A stretch of DNA of 64,000 nucleotides from Streptococcaceae bacterium. Lineage in GTDB: Bacteria > Bacillota > Bacilli > Lactobacillales > Streptococcaceae. The stretch covers positions 620,001 through 684,000 of the forward strand of contig CABIZZ010000001.1 of the NCBI GenBank assembly GCA_902363395.1, read 5' to 3'. The notes under the pieces are model-generated. The model saw nothing but the letters and a program-made list of their open reading frames with translations. It was not told the DNA's origin and ran no database searches. The position numbers were made by a program, and so were the translations under genes. How positions within the stretch are numbered: position 1 is the stretch's first letter; each line of letters begins with the position of its first letter. Below, in pieces: positions 36,867-45,061 of this stretch.

Positions 36867-37238
36867 GTGAAACTATATGTTCAACTGATGATTATCTTTA
36901 CCATCTCTTTGATTGGGGAAGGGATATCGACCCTCTTTCATTTGCCAATTCCAGGAAGTATTATCGGTCTACTGATTTTATTTCTTTGCTTGCAGTTGAA
37001 ATGGCTTCGTATCCGCCATGTGAATCTGGTCGGATCTTTTCTCTTAGCCAATATGACGATTTTATTTTTACCTCCAGCGGTTGGGATTATGGATAAGTTT
37101 GATGTTATCCAGCCTTATTTATTGCCCATCGTATTGATTATTTTAGGGGCTATCATCATCAATGTAACCCTTATTGCCTTAGTTGTCGGTTTTATCAAGA
37201 CAAGGTATGAGGGGGATTATGAAGGAGGGAAAAAATAA
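36867..37238 (+). CDS. lrgA: LrgA/CidA holin-like membrane protein
   Basis: This 123-residue protein has four hydrophobic helices and the family segment LPIPGSIIGLLILFLCLQLKW (about residues 26-46), shortened here to its key LPIPGSIIGLL. LrgA with LrgB modulates murein hydrolase activity, autolysis and, in streptococci, pyruvate uptake. It starts at GTG 36867 with TGAGGAG eight bases upstream. Its stop overlaps the lrgB start by one base, so the two are coupled. Confidence 0.93.
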   Translation: MKLYVQLMIIFTISLIGEGISTLFHLPIPGSIIGLLILFLCLQLKWLRIRHVNLVGSFLLANMTILFLPPAVGIMDKFDVIQPYLLPIVLIILGAIIINVTLIALVVGFIKTRYEGDYEGGKK

Positions 37239-37933
37239 TGGAAAGTTTGTGGTCAAATCCTCTCTTTGGGATTTCTTTATCAGTCTTTGCCTATCTGATT
37301 GGGATGATGATTTTTCGTCGTTTTCCCCATCCCATCACGACCCCCCTCTTAGTTGCAACGGTCTTGATCATTGGTTTCTTAAAGCTGACAGGGATTTCCT
37401 ATAAGGCCTATAATATTGGCGGGACCTACCTCAGTAATTTGATTGTGCCCTCAACGGTTGTCCTGGGAATTCCCTTGTATAAGAGTTTCCATTTGATGAA
37501 GCACCATGCCAAGAGTATTCTTCTTAGTAGTTTTCTAGCAGTAGTAGTCAACACGCTTTTTACAGCTGTCTTGGCTAAGCTTTTTGGGATGAAGTACTTT
37601 CTAGCTATTTCCCTCTTTCCTAAGTCTGTGACAACAGCCATGGCAGTGGGGATTTCTGAAAAAATGCAGGGAATAACTACCATTACCCTAGTTGTCGTTG
37701 TAGCGACAGGTATCCTGACAAGTGTCCTAGGACCAACGATTCTTAAGTTCCTAAAAGTAGAGGATCCTGTTGCCATTGGTTTGGCCCTTGGGGGTACAGG
37801 TCATGCGGTGGGGACTGGTACAGCCTTTCAGTATGGTCAAGTAGCCGGAGCTATGGGTGGCTTAGCAATTGGGATAACTGGCGTTTTCTACGTCTTTATA
37901 AGTCCCCTTGTCGCGAGCCTGATTCTTTCCTAA
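37238..37933 (+). CDS. lrgB: LrgB family membrane protein
   Basis: This 231-residue multi-pass membrane partner of LrgA has several hydrophobic segments. The conserved loop SLFPKSVTTAMAVGISEKMQG (about residues 127-147; core PKSVTTAMA) and the glycine-rich GGTGHAVGTGTAF (about 186-198) mark the LrgB/CidB family. It starts at the overlap with lrgA and ends before a hairpin terminator. Confidence 0.94.
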   Translation: MESLWSNPLFGISLSVFAYLIGMMIFRRFPHPITTPLLVATVLIIGFLKLTGISYKAYNIGGTYLSNLIVPSTVVLGIPLYKSFHLMKHHAKSILLSSFLAVVVNTLFTAVLAKLFGMKYFLAISLFPKSVTTAMAVGISEKMQGITTITLVVVVATGILTSVLGPTILKFLKVEDPVAIGLALGGTGHAVGTGTAFQYGQVAGAMGGLAIGITGVFYVFISPLVASLILS

Positions 37934-37952
37934 AAAGGTAGAGAGTATTCAG

Positions 37953-37984
37953 AAAAAGCTTGGAAGAAGTTCCGAGCTTTTTTG
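37953..37984 (+). terminator. lrgAB terminator
   Basis: AAAAGCTTGGAA pairs with TTCCGAGCTTTT (one G-T) around GAAG, followed by T. Confidence 0.85.
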
Positions 37985-38064
37985 TATACAGTTAGATAGA
38001 GAAGGTTGTTTAATAATTTGAAGGTCAAACAATTTTCAGATAAATTACTAATTGATTACAGTCG

Positions 38065-38103
38065 TTGTAAGCGCTTGCCAAACTTTGGTTCAAAAGGTAT
38101 ACT
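38065..38103 (+). promoter_or_regulatory. Dipeptidase 2 promoter with overlapping cre site
   Basis: The -35 is TTGCCA (38075-38080) and the -10 is TATACT (38098-38103), 17 bp apart. TTGTAAGCGCTTGCC (38065-38079) matches the cre consensus at all but the last position and overlaps the -35. This should allow CcpA repression; ccpA itself is at 50985. Confidence 0.68.
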
Positions 38104-38145
38104 AAAAGAGGTTATACGGTTAATATCTAGTTAAAGGAGTTCAAT

Positions 38146-39807
38146 ATGAAGAAACGTTATGCTCGATCAGCCTTGGGCTTGATCACTGCTCTCTTCCTCT
38201 TTGCCCAACCGGTAGAGGCCTGTACAGGTTTTATCATCGGTAAAAAGTTAACAGCAGATGGGAATGCTTTGTACGGACGTACGGAGGACTTAGAACCAAA
38301 CCACAATAAGAACTTTGTGGTCAGAGAACGAACTTATAACAAGAAAGGGGAGGTCTTTGAAGATGCCACCAATGGCTTTAAGTATGAGCTCCCAGAAGTA
38401 AGTTATAAATATACAGCTGTCCCAGATGTTACACCAGAACAGGGTGTATTTGATGAAGCTGGTTTTAATGAGCATGGTGTGTCCATCTCGGCGACCGTCT
38501 CAGCTTCAGCAAATGACAACATTAAAAAGGTCGATCCTTATGTAGAGGACGGCTTGGCTGAGTCTGCCCTCACCACTGTCGTTCTTCCAAGTGTCAAAAC
38601 GGCTCGTGAAGGAGTCGAGCTCATTGCGAAAATTGTGGAAGAAAAAGGGGCAGCAGAAGGAAATATTGTGACGATCGCGGACAAGGAAGGTATCTGGTAC
38701 ATGGAGATCCTTTCTGGTCACCAATATGTAGCGATTCTCTTCCCAGAAGATCGCTATGCAGTCTTTCCAAATACCTTCTTCTTAGGACATGTTGATTTTT
38801 CAGATAAGGAACGGACTATTGCCTCGAAGGATGTTGAAAAAGTCGCCCGTGATGCAGGAACCTATAAAGAAATCGATGGCCAGTTCCATGTGTCTCAATC
38901 CTACAATCCACCTTTGCATGAGGCAGATCGTTCTCGTGTTTGGTCTGGTATTAAGTCACTGGATCCAGATGCAGATGTGAACTACGATGACGAGTATTTT
39001 GACTTGATGCATACAACGGATCGGAAATTGACGCTACGTGATGCGATGAATCTCCAACGCAATCGGTTAGAAGGAACAGACTTCAAACCACAAGATCAAA
39101 TGGAGTTAGATGGAAAAGGGATTCCAGAAAAAGGGAAGTTTGATGAAGTCTATAAATACCCGATTTCGAACCCGAATGTCATGGAAGCCCATATTTTCCA
39201 ATTAAAGGACAATGTTCCTGATAGTGCTGGTGGGGGAACTATGTGGTTAGCGATGGGAAGCCCACGAAATGCTCCTTACCTGCCTTACTATGGCAATATC
39301 ACCAATACCTACCAAGCCTATCAAGAATTAGGGACAGCCTATAATCCCCAATCTTGGTATTGGACCATGTCTCGCATTAATGATTTAGTTGCCAAATATC
39401 CTGATTTGTTCGGAGATGGAGCCATCCGTACTGAAATGGAACGCCTAGAATCTCAATGGATGGCTGAGCAAGAAATCAGTGACCAAGAACAAATTGCCCT
39501 CGCTTCGCAGCCAGAGCAGGCGAGCCTAAAAGCGACAGAAACGAGCATGACTCGAGCTCAAAAGACCTTCGATCGTCTGCAAGAAATTCGTCAAGAAGCA
39601 GAAGAAAAGGTGATTGCTCAATATGGACAAGGTGCTATTGACGATTTAACAGATGAAGAAGATGCAAACCAAGAAGAAGAAATCAATTTGGTACCATTTG
39701 ATTATGACTTCGTCATCACGATTGGCTTAGCCCTTGTGACAGTGATAGGAGTAGGAATTTTCTTCATTAAATCAAAGAAAGCAAAGGGAGGTAAGAAGGA
39801 TGAATAA
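38146..39807 (+). CDS. Second secreted C69-family dipeptidase, membrane anchored
   Basis: This 553-residue paralogue of the protein at 33966 has the same layout. Its signal peptide (residues 1-25) ends VEA, followed by CTGFIIGKKLTADGNALYGRTED with the catalytic Cys at the mature N-terminus. The middle (GNIVTIADKEGIWYMEILSGHQYVAI, around 175-200) is nearly the same as in the paralogue. An acidic linker (about 500-515), a membrane helix and a basic tail end the protein. AAAGGAG precedes the ATG. The last 8 bases overlap the PrsW-like gene, so the peptidase is co-expressed with a membrane protease. Confidence 0.9.
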   Translation: MKKRYARSALGLITALFLFAQPVEACTGFIIGKKLTADGNALYGRTEDLEPNHNKNFVVRERTYNKKGEVFEDATNGFKYELPEVSYKYTAVPDVTPEQGVFDEAGFNEHGVSISATVSASANDNIKKVDPYVEDGLAESALTTVVLPSVKTAREGVELIAKIVEEKGAAEGNIVTIADKEGIWYMEILSGHQYVAILFPEDRYAVFPNTFFLGHVDFSDKERTIASKDVEKVARDAGTYKEIDGQFHVSQSYNPPLHEADRSRVWSGIKSLDPDADVNYDDEYFDLMHTTDRKLTLRDAMNLQRNRLEGTDFKPQDQMELDGKGIPEKGKFDEVYKYPISNPNVMEAHIFQLKDNVPDSAGGGTMWLAMGSPRNAPYLPYYGNITNTYQAYQELGTAYNPQSWYWTMSRINDLVAKYPDLFGDGAIRTEMERLESQWMAEQEISDQEQIALASQPEQASLKATETSMTRAQKTFDRLQEIRQEAEEKVIAQYGQGAIDDLTDEEDANQEEEINLVPFDYDFVITIGLALVTVIGVGIFFIKSKKAKGGKKDE

Positions 39808-40630
39808 GTTTCAACGAATATTGCTCTTCCTATTTTTGGTCTTAGCAGGGATTGGGATGGAGTTTGAGCTAGGCTCTCTCTCTCAACAAGAGTTTAACCA
39901 AGTAGCAGGAAGAGATTTGGTATTAAATCTGCTTGTTTTAGCGGTGATTGTCGTCCCTCTTTATCTCTTTATTAAGCGACTTGCAAAAAGATTTGAGGTT
40001 CCTCTTCTTGTTTTGTGGGCGACCATGTTTGGTGGTGCTTTTGTTGCTGGCTGGCTCAGTTTTTCAGGGAACAGCCTCATTGACCATCTCAATAGTCATC
40101 TCATTCAGGATGTTAGTACCTTTAATAAATGGACAGATGCTTTGACAGCTCCATTTGCTGAAGAATTTTTCAAAGCTCTAGTGGCCTTCTGGATCCTCTT
40201 GATTTTGGGTCGTAAGGATTTGAAATCGATTTTAATTGCCGGTTTTGGATCTGGTCTTGGTTTCCAAATCATTGAAGATCTAGGTTATGTGGCGCGTCAA
40301 ACGCGATCTGGAGACCTCTCAGCAGTAACAGAGGCAGTGAACCGCATTTCTGGTGGTTTAGCATCTCATGCAGTCTACACAGCTGTTGTATCTGTTGGAG
40401 CCTTTCTTATCCTATCTCAGTGCACTAAGCAAAAAGAAAAGCTCTTTGGGCTCTGGTGTGTAGTTTCCACGGTGGCCAATCACTTCTTATGGAACTCCCC
40501 ATTCTATGAAACAGATCATCGGGTCAATATTTTGGTAGGCTTGCTCTTTGCCTTCCAAGTGGGAACCTTTATTGAGGTCGTTCTCTTTGCTCATAAAAAT
40601 CCGAATCTAAACCTTTTAAAGAAAAACTAA
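39800..40630 (+). CDS. PrsW-family intramembrane metalloprotease
   Basis: This 276-residue protein has about eight hydrophobic helices. The active-site motifs of PrsW-like proteases are visible: FAEEFFKAL (about residues 118-126, the EExxK motif), GFGSGLGFQIIEDLGYVAR (about 149-167) and GGLASHAVYTA (about 190-200) with its conserved His. PrsW in Bacillus subtilis cleaves an anti-sigma factor, and related proteins in lactic bacteria also act in bacteriocin immunity. The substrate here is unknown. It overlaps the dipeptidase gene by 8 nt, and AGGTAAGAAGG precedes the ATG. Confidence 0.85.
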   Translation: MNKFQRILLFLFLVLAGIGMEFELGSLSQQEFNQVAGRDLVLNLLVLAVIVVPLYLFIKRLAKRFEVPLLVLWATMFGGAFVAGWLSFSGNSLIDHLNSHLIQDVSTFNKWTDALTAPFAEEFFKALVAFWILLILGRKDLKSILIAGFGSGLGFQIIEDLGYVARQTRSGDLSAVTEAVNRISGGLASHAVYTAVVSVGAFLILSQCTKQKEKLFGLWCVVSTVANHFLWNSPFYETDHRVNILVGLLFAFQVGTFIEVVLFAHKNPNLNLLKKN

Positions 40631-40656
40631 GGAAAAGATTCAGTCGATATATAAGT

Positions 40657-40687
40657 AAAAAGCTTAGAAACTTTTGTTTCTAAGCTT
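40657..40687 (+). repeat. Hairpin repeat, left copy
   Basis: AAGCTTAGAAAC pairs with GTTTCTAAGCTT across TTTT. The same 30 bases recur at 40947-40976. This left copy has no T run and is followed by the AAATTGA-rich stretch leading to structured repeat copy B. Confidence 0.85.
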
Positions 40688-40715
40688 CAAATTGAAGACA
40701 AAGTCATATTAAAAA

Positions 40716-40845
40716 CTTTCCTTAGGTGAGTACGGACGTCAGCGAACTTCTTCGAAGTTCCAAGACTAATTATTGAGCCTAAGGTCTCAATAATTCCGAG
40801 TGCCTGAAACGTTATTGTTTCAGGCACTTTTCTCACAGCGGAAAG
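40716..40845 (+). repeat. 130-bp structured interspersed repeat, copy B
   Basis: The same element as at 19744-19873, same length and orientation. The outer stem CTTTCC/GGAAAG plus GTGAG/CTCAC holds three hairpins: GAACTTC/GAAGTTC (40744-40760), AATTATTGAG/CTCAATAATT (40768-40795) and a perfect GTGCCTGAAAC/GTTTCAGGCAC (40800-40827). Relative to copy A the middle stem has an A-T pair flipped to T-A on both arms. It lies between the convergent PrsW-like and nt5e genes. Outside the repeats, 40846-40946 is A/T-rich with no gene seen. Confidence 0.85.
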
Positions 40846-40946
40846 TTTTGGTATTTTTTTGATTCGATTTAAAAATTGGAACTCATTTTTATTTCTTTGC
40901 AGAATCGCTTAACTTATTTTACTTTAAAATAGTTTGTCTACTTTCT

Positions 40947-40981
40947 AAAAGCTTAGAAACTTTTGTTTCTAAGCTTTTTTT
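40947..40981. terminator. Bidirectional terminator, right copy of hairpin repeat
   Basis: AAGCTTAGAAAC/GTTTCTAAGCTT has a T7 run on the plus strand and an A run for the minus strand. It probably terminates nt5e and duplicates the hairpin at 40657. Confidence 0.8.
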
Positions 40982-40989
40982 ACTAGATT

Positions 40990-43077
40990 CTATTTGCTTT
41001 CTTCTTTTTTCTTTAGACCAAAGAAGGCTAAGACGGATGTCAACAGAGCGAGCATGTAGATAGCAGGAGAATCGGAAGTTCCTGTTTCTGGTAGGCTGGC
41101 TGCTGCTGGTTTAAATGTTTTTGATGCGGTGAAGGACAAGTGATGGTTTCGAACTTCTCCATTTTCCGTCTGATGGACTGCTTGATTTCCATCCGGGTTA
41201 GCAGGATTCACATCACTACCAGGGTAAGATTGAGCGTCAGTAGGATTGGTTCCTTGCTTGATTTCCTCAATATCAGTGACACCATCTCCATCTGTATCTT
41301 TGCTAGCAGAAATAGAAATGGTACGAGAATTTGGATTGATGGTTGCATAGGCTGTGAGATCTGCTTTCGCAAGGTAATCTGCAAAGGCAACGTCCATAGA
41401 AGGACCTTCCTCACGAGCTCCACCTAACATGGTGTAGCCATCTCCACCTGCTGCTAAGAAGTCATTAGTAGTCAAGTAGTAATCTTTAGCAAGGTTGAGC
41501 GGTTCATATTGACCAGTTTCTGGGTTTTTAATTTCGATATAGAGGACGCGTTTTTCAGCTGGTAGGGTTGTATCGTAATAAACTTTCGCTCCAGATACTT
41601 GGAGGAATCCTCCGCTTGGTTCAAGAAGGGGTTGACCGTTTTCGTCTAGAACAGTTTTGCCATCTTTTTCTTGTAAAATAGAGCCAAGAGATTTAGCAAA
41701 CATATCAGCAATATTCTGACCAGTTACTTTAATTTGAGAAATGGTATTCCCAAATGGAAGAACGGCAATGACACTTCCTTTGGTGATTGGCTTGTCTTTG
41801 GCGATGGTTTCGCGCAAGCCTCCACCGTTGGTTACAGCGAGGTCGGTCTTATGACTAAATCCGGTTTGACCATATTCGTAGAGGGCATCTGCCACGACAT
41901 TTCCAAGGTTGGTTTCGCGGACACGGACATTTTCCCGTTGACCGTTTAGTTCTACCGGACTATTGTCACGAACGATTTTTGCATTCTCAGCATCGTACTG
42001 TTCCTTGATCTTTTGAACCATGGCAGCTACTTTGGCATTTGGCACGACATTTTTGGTTGAAGCTGCTGAAATTTGTTGAGGATTACCAAGCAATTGGTTG
42101 GCCTGGTAGGTGATTTTACCGATATTGTTCAGGTAGCTACCGGTTTGGTTATAGGTCACGTTTTCTCCGTATGTGGTTGATTGAACTGTATGGGAATGCC
42201 CATCAATAACGGTGACACGTTTTCCTTTCAGTTTTGAGTTTTTAGAAAGTTCTTCAGCTAAGGTAGATCCTCGCCATTCAATTGGTGTAGTAGTATCTAC
42301 TCCTAAGTGAGCAAGGACTACATAGTTTTTGTAAGTCTTACCCTCTGCAGTAGCGCGAGCTTCGATTTCATCGATGACCTTGTTTACTTCTGAAATAGGA
42401 TCTGTGAAGGTTACACCTTGGACATTCTTAGGGTGGGTTTTTGTAGCTGTTTCAGGCGTTGTCACCCCGATGACGACAAACTCATCCCCAACGACATTCT
42501 TATCTTTATCGACGATGGTGGAAGCTTCAAATAAGCGAGCACCGTTGATGTAGGTGTTGGAGCTGAGAAGTGGGAAGTTCAAGATTTCTTTGTATTTCTT
42601 AGCCTCATCCAAACCAAAATCGAACTCATGGTTTCCGACTGCCATGGCATCGTAGCCAATTTCGTTCAAAATTTTAGCTCGTTCTTCCCCTTTTGAACTA
42701 TTTGAAATCGGTAGTCCTTGGAAGGCATCTCCAGCATCTACGACCAAAGTAGATGGATTTTTAGCTCGTTCTTCATCGATGACTGCTGCTAATTTAGCAT
42801 CTCCAATCACACCCTTTTCTTCGACGATCCGACCATGGACATCGTTGGTATGAAGGATATTTGCTTCAGGCAAGTCAGTTGAACCCTCTGTAGCACCCTC
42901 TGTAGTAGCTGCACTAGCTTCTGTTGAAGCAGGAGTAGCAGCGTCCGTAGCATTTGTGGAAGCAGCAGCTACTTCAAGGTTAGTTTCTGGAGCTGTTTGC
43001 TCATCTGCAGCTACCTGAGAAGCTAGGAAGGCAGGAGCAAGCAATAAGATCGGCAAAAGAAGTTTCTTCTTTTTCAT
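40990..43077 (-). CDS. nt5e: Cell-wall-anchored 5'-nucleotidase
   Basis: This 695-residue secreted enzyme dephosphorylates extracellular nucleotides; surface adenosine production helps oral streptococci dampen host responses. A signal peptide (1-24) and an Ala/Thr-rich stretch precede the calcineurin-like domain with metal motifs ILHTNDVHGR, VVDAGDAFQG, GNHEFDFG and DGHSHT. A 5'-nucleotidase C-terminal domain follows (NGGGLRETI, LPFGNTI, LAAGGDGYTM). DTDGDGVTDIEEIKQGTNP looks like a calcium-binding type 3 repeat. LPETG, a membrane helix and a basic tail mark sortase anchoring. A palindrome GAAAACGTTTTC at 43139-43150 near its promoter may be a cre. Confidence 0.93.
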   Translation of the reverse strand: MKKKKLLLPILLLAPAFLASQVAADEQTAPETNLEVAAASTNATDAATPASTEASAATTEGATEGSTDLPEANILHTNDVHGRIVEEKGVIGDAKLAAVIDEERAKNPSTLVVDAGDAFQGLPISNSSKGEERAKILNEIGYDAMAVGNHEFDFGLDEAKKYKEILNFPLLSSNTYINGARLFEASTIVDKDKNVVGDEFVVIGVTTPETATKTHPKNVQGVTFTDPISEVNKVIDEIEARATAEGKTYKNYVVLAHLGVDTTTPIEWRGSTLAEELSKNSKLKGKRVTVIDGHSHTVQSTTYGENVTYNQTGSYLNNIGKITYQANQLLGNPQQISAASTKNVVPNAKVAAMVQKIKEQYDAENAKIVRDNSPVELNGQRENVRVRETNLGNVVADALYEYGQTGFSHKTDLAVTNGGGLRETIAKDKPITKGSVIAVLPFGNTISQIKVTGQNIADMFAKSLGSILQEKDGKTVLDENGQPLLEPSGGFLQVSGAKVYYDTTLPAEKRVLYIEIKNPETGQYEPLNLAKDYYLTTNDFLAAGGDGYTMLGGAREEGPSMDVAFADYLAKADLTAYATINPNSRTISISASKDTDGDGVTDIEEIKQGTNPTDAQSYPGSDVNPANPDGNQAVHQTENGEVRNHHLSFTASKTFKPAAASLPETGTSDSPAIYMLALLTSVLAFFGLKKKEESK

Positions 43078-43113
43078 AAACGGTCCTCTTTTCTATTTTA
43101 TTCCATACTAAAT

Positions 43114-43150
43114 ATTATAGCTAAAAAGGAAAGAAAAGGAAAACGTTTTC
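43114..43150 (-). promoter_or_regulatory. nt5e promoter region with palindrome
   Basis: On the minus strand TATAAT lies at 43119-43114. The perfect palindrome GAAAACGTTTTC (43139-43150) covers the expected -35 region and resembles a cre core. No good -35 hexamer is visible. Confidence 0.5.
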
Positions 43151-43211
43151 TGATAGTTGGGCAAATATTCTTGTGAGAGCGTTGAGATTTTAGCTAGTTG
43201 GCCTTATCTAT

Positions 43212-43234
43212 AAAAAAAGAAAACTTTCGTTTTC
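43212..43234 (-). terminator. Terminator of the TetR-family gene
   Basis: On the minus strand GAAAAC-GAAA-GTTTTC is followed by a T run. Confidence 0.7.
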
Positions 43235-43242
43235 TCATTTTC

Positions 43243-43803
43243 TTATTCAGTTATAGGTTGGTTCCAAGTGGTAAAGTCTGTCACACTTAATACGACCGTT
43301 GCGATTTCAATTGGCTCTTCTTTTGCACCAGTTGACAACCATTTTGTGATTACGGCTTCAATCGTAGCTGCAAAGATCTCAACAGCATACTTATAAGGAA
43401 CTTGGAATTTATTAACCAAATGGTCTTTGGCATGTGGAGTATCGTCAAGAAGTTGCAGGGTGAAATTTTTCATTAGAAAATGAAATTCTTGGTAATCCAT
43501 CTGCATCAAGGCATAGATAAAGTCATAATTATCTTGAATATATTGAAGGGAGGCAAGAAAATTTGCTCGATTGACGGTGCTTGTAGCAAATAACTCTCCC
43601 AACTCGCCTAAGAGTTCAGATTTTAGCTGGTTGAACATATCTTGTTTGTCTACATAATGGAGGTAAAAGGTACCTCGATTAATGCCGGCTTCCTTTGTTA
43701 GTTGGCTAATGGTAAGGCTTTCAAGTGATTGTTCAAGAAGCAGGCGTGATAGGGCGCTTCGGATAGCATTTTTAGAATTCGTTTTTCTCTTTTTTCGGGT
43801 CAT
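43243..43803 (-). CDS. TetR-family transcriptional regulator
   Basis: The minus-strand ATG at 43803, right after AAAGGAGG, gives 186 residues; the frame extends upstream without a site. The N-terminal helix-turn-helix is clear (LTISQLTKEAGINRGTFYLHY, about residues 32-52; recognition helix NRGTFYLHY). The C-terminal ligand domain is of the type found in DhaS-like regulators. It is divergent from an ABC/FtsX exporter pair that it probably represses. A perfect dyad overlapping its own -35 (43870-43896) suggests autorepression. Confidence 0.88.
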   Translation of the reverse strand: MTRKKRKTNSKNAIRSALSRLLLEQSLESLTISQLTKEAGINRGTFYLHYVDKQDMFNQLKSELLGELGELFATSTVNRANFLASLQYIQDNYDFIYALMQMDYQEFHFLMKNFTLQLLDDTPHAKDHLVNKFQVPYKYAVEIFAATIEAVITKWLSTGAKEEPIEIATVVLSVTDFTTWNQPITE

Positions 43804-43855
43804 AGTTCCTCCTTTATCATGTAGTTTGGTATAAATATTGTTCACTAATCATCAT

Positions 43856-43896
43856 ATTATACAGAAATCAATTTTATTCATCAACAGAATAAAATT
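43856..43896 (-). promoter_or_regulatory. TetR gene promoter and operator dyad
   Basis: On the minus strand the -35 is TTGATG (43884-43879) and the -10 is TATAAT (43861-43856), 17 bp apart. AATTTTATTC (43870-43879) and GAATAAAATT (43887-43896) form a perfect inverted repeat with a 7-bp spacer centred on the -35. The remaining gap to the exporter promoter (43897-44282) holds no convincing gene; two tiny frames (at 44021 and 44114) are too short to call. Confidence 0.7.
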
Positions 43897-44282
43897 TTAG
43901 TATCATTCTATAAGTCTAAATGGCTTAAAATCAGGTCTTATTCTTATACTGTGAAAGCCATTTTGGAAGGATTATAAATTTTTTTCCCAGATCTACTTTC
44001 AAAGGGGCTATTATATAAAAATGAAAGAAAAACTTGAAATATCAGTTATTTAAACGATCATAACAATTTATACTTATTTTTTATTATATCACAAACCAAG
44101 GAGAGGAGGGCAGATGATGCTTGGAGATTTTTAGCTCTTGAACTAGATAGAATCAGGCGTTTTCCTTGTCTATTTTTGCATAGAAAAGTATTAGTTTTTA
44201 CTATAGATTTCTCCATAAGTCTATGACTGTCCTGAACTGGTTTACTCCAGCTGTTTTAGTCGCTTTAAGAGATTGATTATCC

Positions 44283-44312
44283 TTGGTCTTCCGGTAAAAA
44301 AAGGACTATAAT
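44283..44312 (+). promoter_or_regulatory. ABC/FtsX exporter promoter
   Basis: The -35 is TTGGTC (44283-44288) and the -10 is TATAAT (44307-44312), 18 bp apart. The palindromic operator at 43870 is about 400 bp away, so direct repression from it would need another site or looping. Confidence 0.55.
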
Positions 44313-44348
44313 AAAGATAGGAACTTGTGTTTAAGTGGGAGAAAAGAT

Positions 44349-45050
44349 ATGGCTTATATTGAGATGAAACATAGTTACAAGCGCTATCAGTCAGGAGAAA
44401 CTGACATCATTGCCAATAAAGATGTTACTTTTGAAATTGAGAAAGGCGAATTGGTCATCATTTTGGGGGCATCAGGCGCAGGAAAATCAACAGTTCTCAA
44501 TATTTTGGGAGGTATGGATACCAATGATGAAGGGGAGGTTTTAGTGGATGGGAAAGCCATCTCAAGCTTCTCCTCGCACCAACGAACGGATTATCGCAGA
44601 AATGATGTTGGTTTTGTCTTCCAGTTTTATAATCTCATTCCCAATTTGACAGCCAAGGAAAATGTTGAATTGGCTTCTGAAATTGTTTCTGATGCCTTAG
44701 ACCCTGAACAAGTCTTGAGGGAGGTTGGATTGGGAGAGCGAATGAACAATTTCCCAGCCCAGCTATCTGGTGGGGAACAACAACGGGTAGCCATTGCACG
44801 CGCAGTGGCGAAGAACCCTAAGATTCTCCTTTGTGATGAACCAACAGGGGCTTTAGACTACCAAACCGGTAAACAGGTTTTAAAGATTCTTCAGGACATG
44901 TCTCGTAAAAAAGGGGCAACAGTGATTATCGTCACCCATAATGCTTCTTTAGCACCAATAGCCGATCGTGTCATTCAGATGCATGATGCCCAAGTAAAAT
45001 CGGTGACCATCCATAACACTCCATTAGATATCGATACCCTAGAGTATTAG
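44349..45050 (+). CDS. MacB/LolD-type ABC transporter ATPase
   Basis: The ATG at 44349 with GGGAGA upstream gives 233 residues. It is a complete ABC ATPase: Walker [10 protein letters not shown] (about residues 39-47), Q-loop [16 protein letters not shown] (about 91-106), signature [14 protein letters not shown] (about 142-155), Walker [13 protein letters not shown] (about 160-171) and the H-loop THN. It pairs with the FtsX-like permease 11 bp downstream. Such pairs act as exporters or mechanotransmitters and do not work as importers. The substrate is unknown. Confidence 0.92.
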   Translation: MAYIEMKHSYKRYQSGETDIIANKDVTFEIEKGELVIILGASGAGKSTVLNILGGMDTNDEGEVLVDGKAISSFSSHQRTDYRRNDVGFVFQFYNLIPNLTAKENVELASEIVSDALDPEQVLREVGLGERMNNFPAQLSGGEQQRVAIARAVAKNPKILLCDEPTGALDYQTGKQVLKILQDMSRKKGATVIIVTHNASLAPIADRVIQMHDAQVKSVTIHNTPLDIDTLEY

Positions 45051-45061
45051 GGAGGTTGTTC

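Noticed and set aside
44021..44134. Two tiny frames (10 and 6 codons) between the TetR and ABC genes
   Set aside because: Too short to judge. One has a GAGGAGGG ahead of it, but there is no promoter or conserved context visible.
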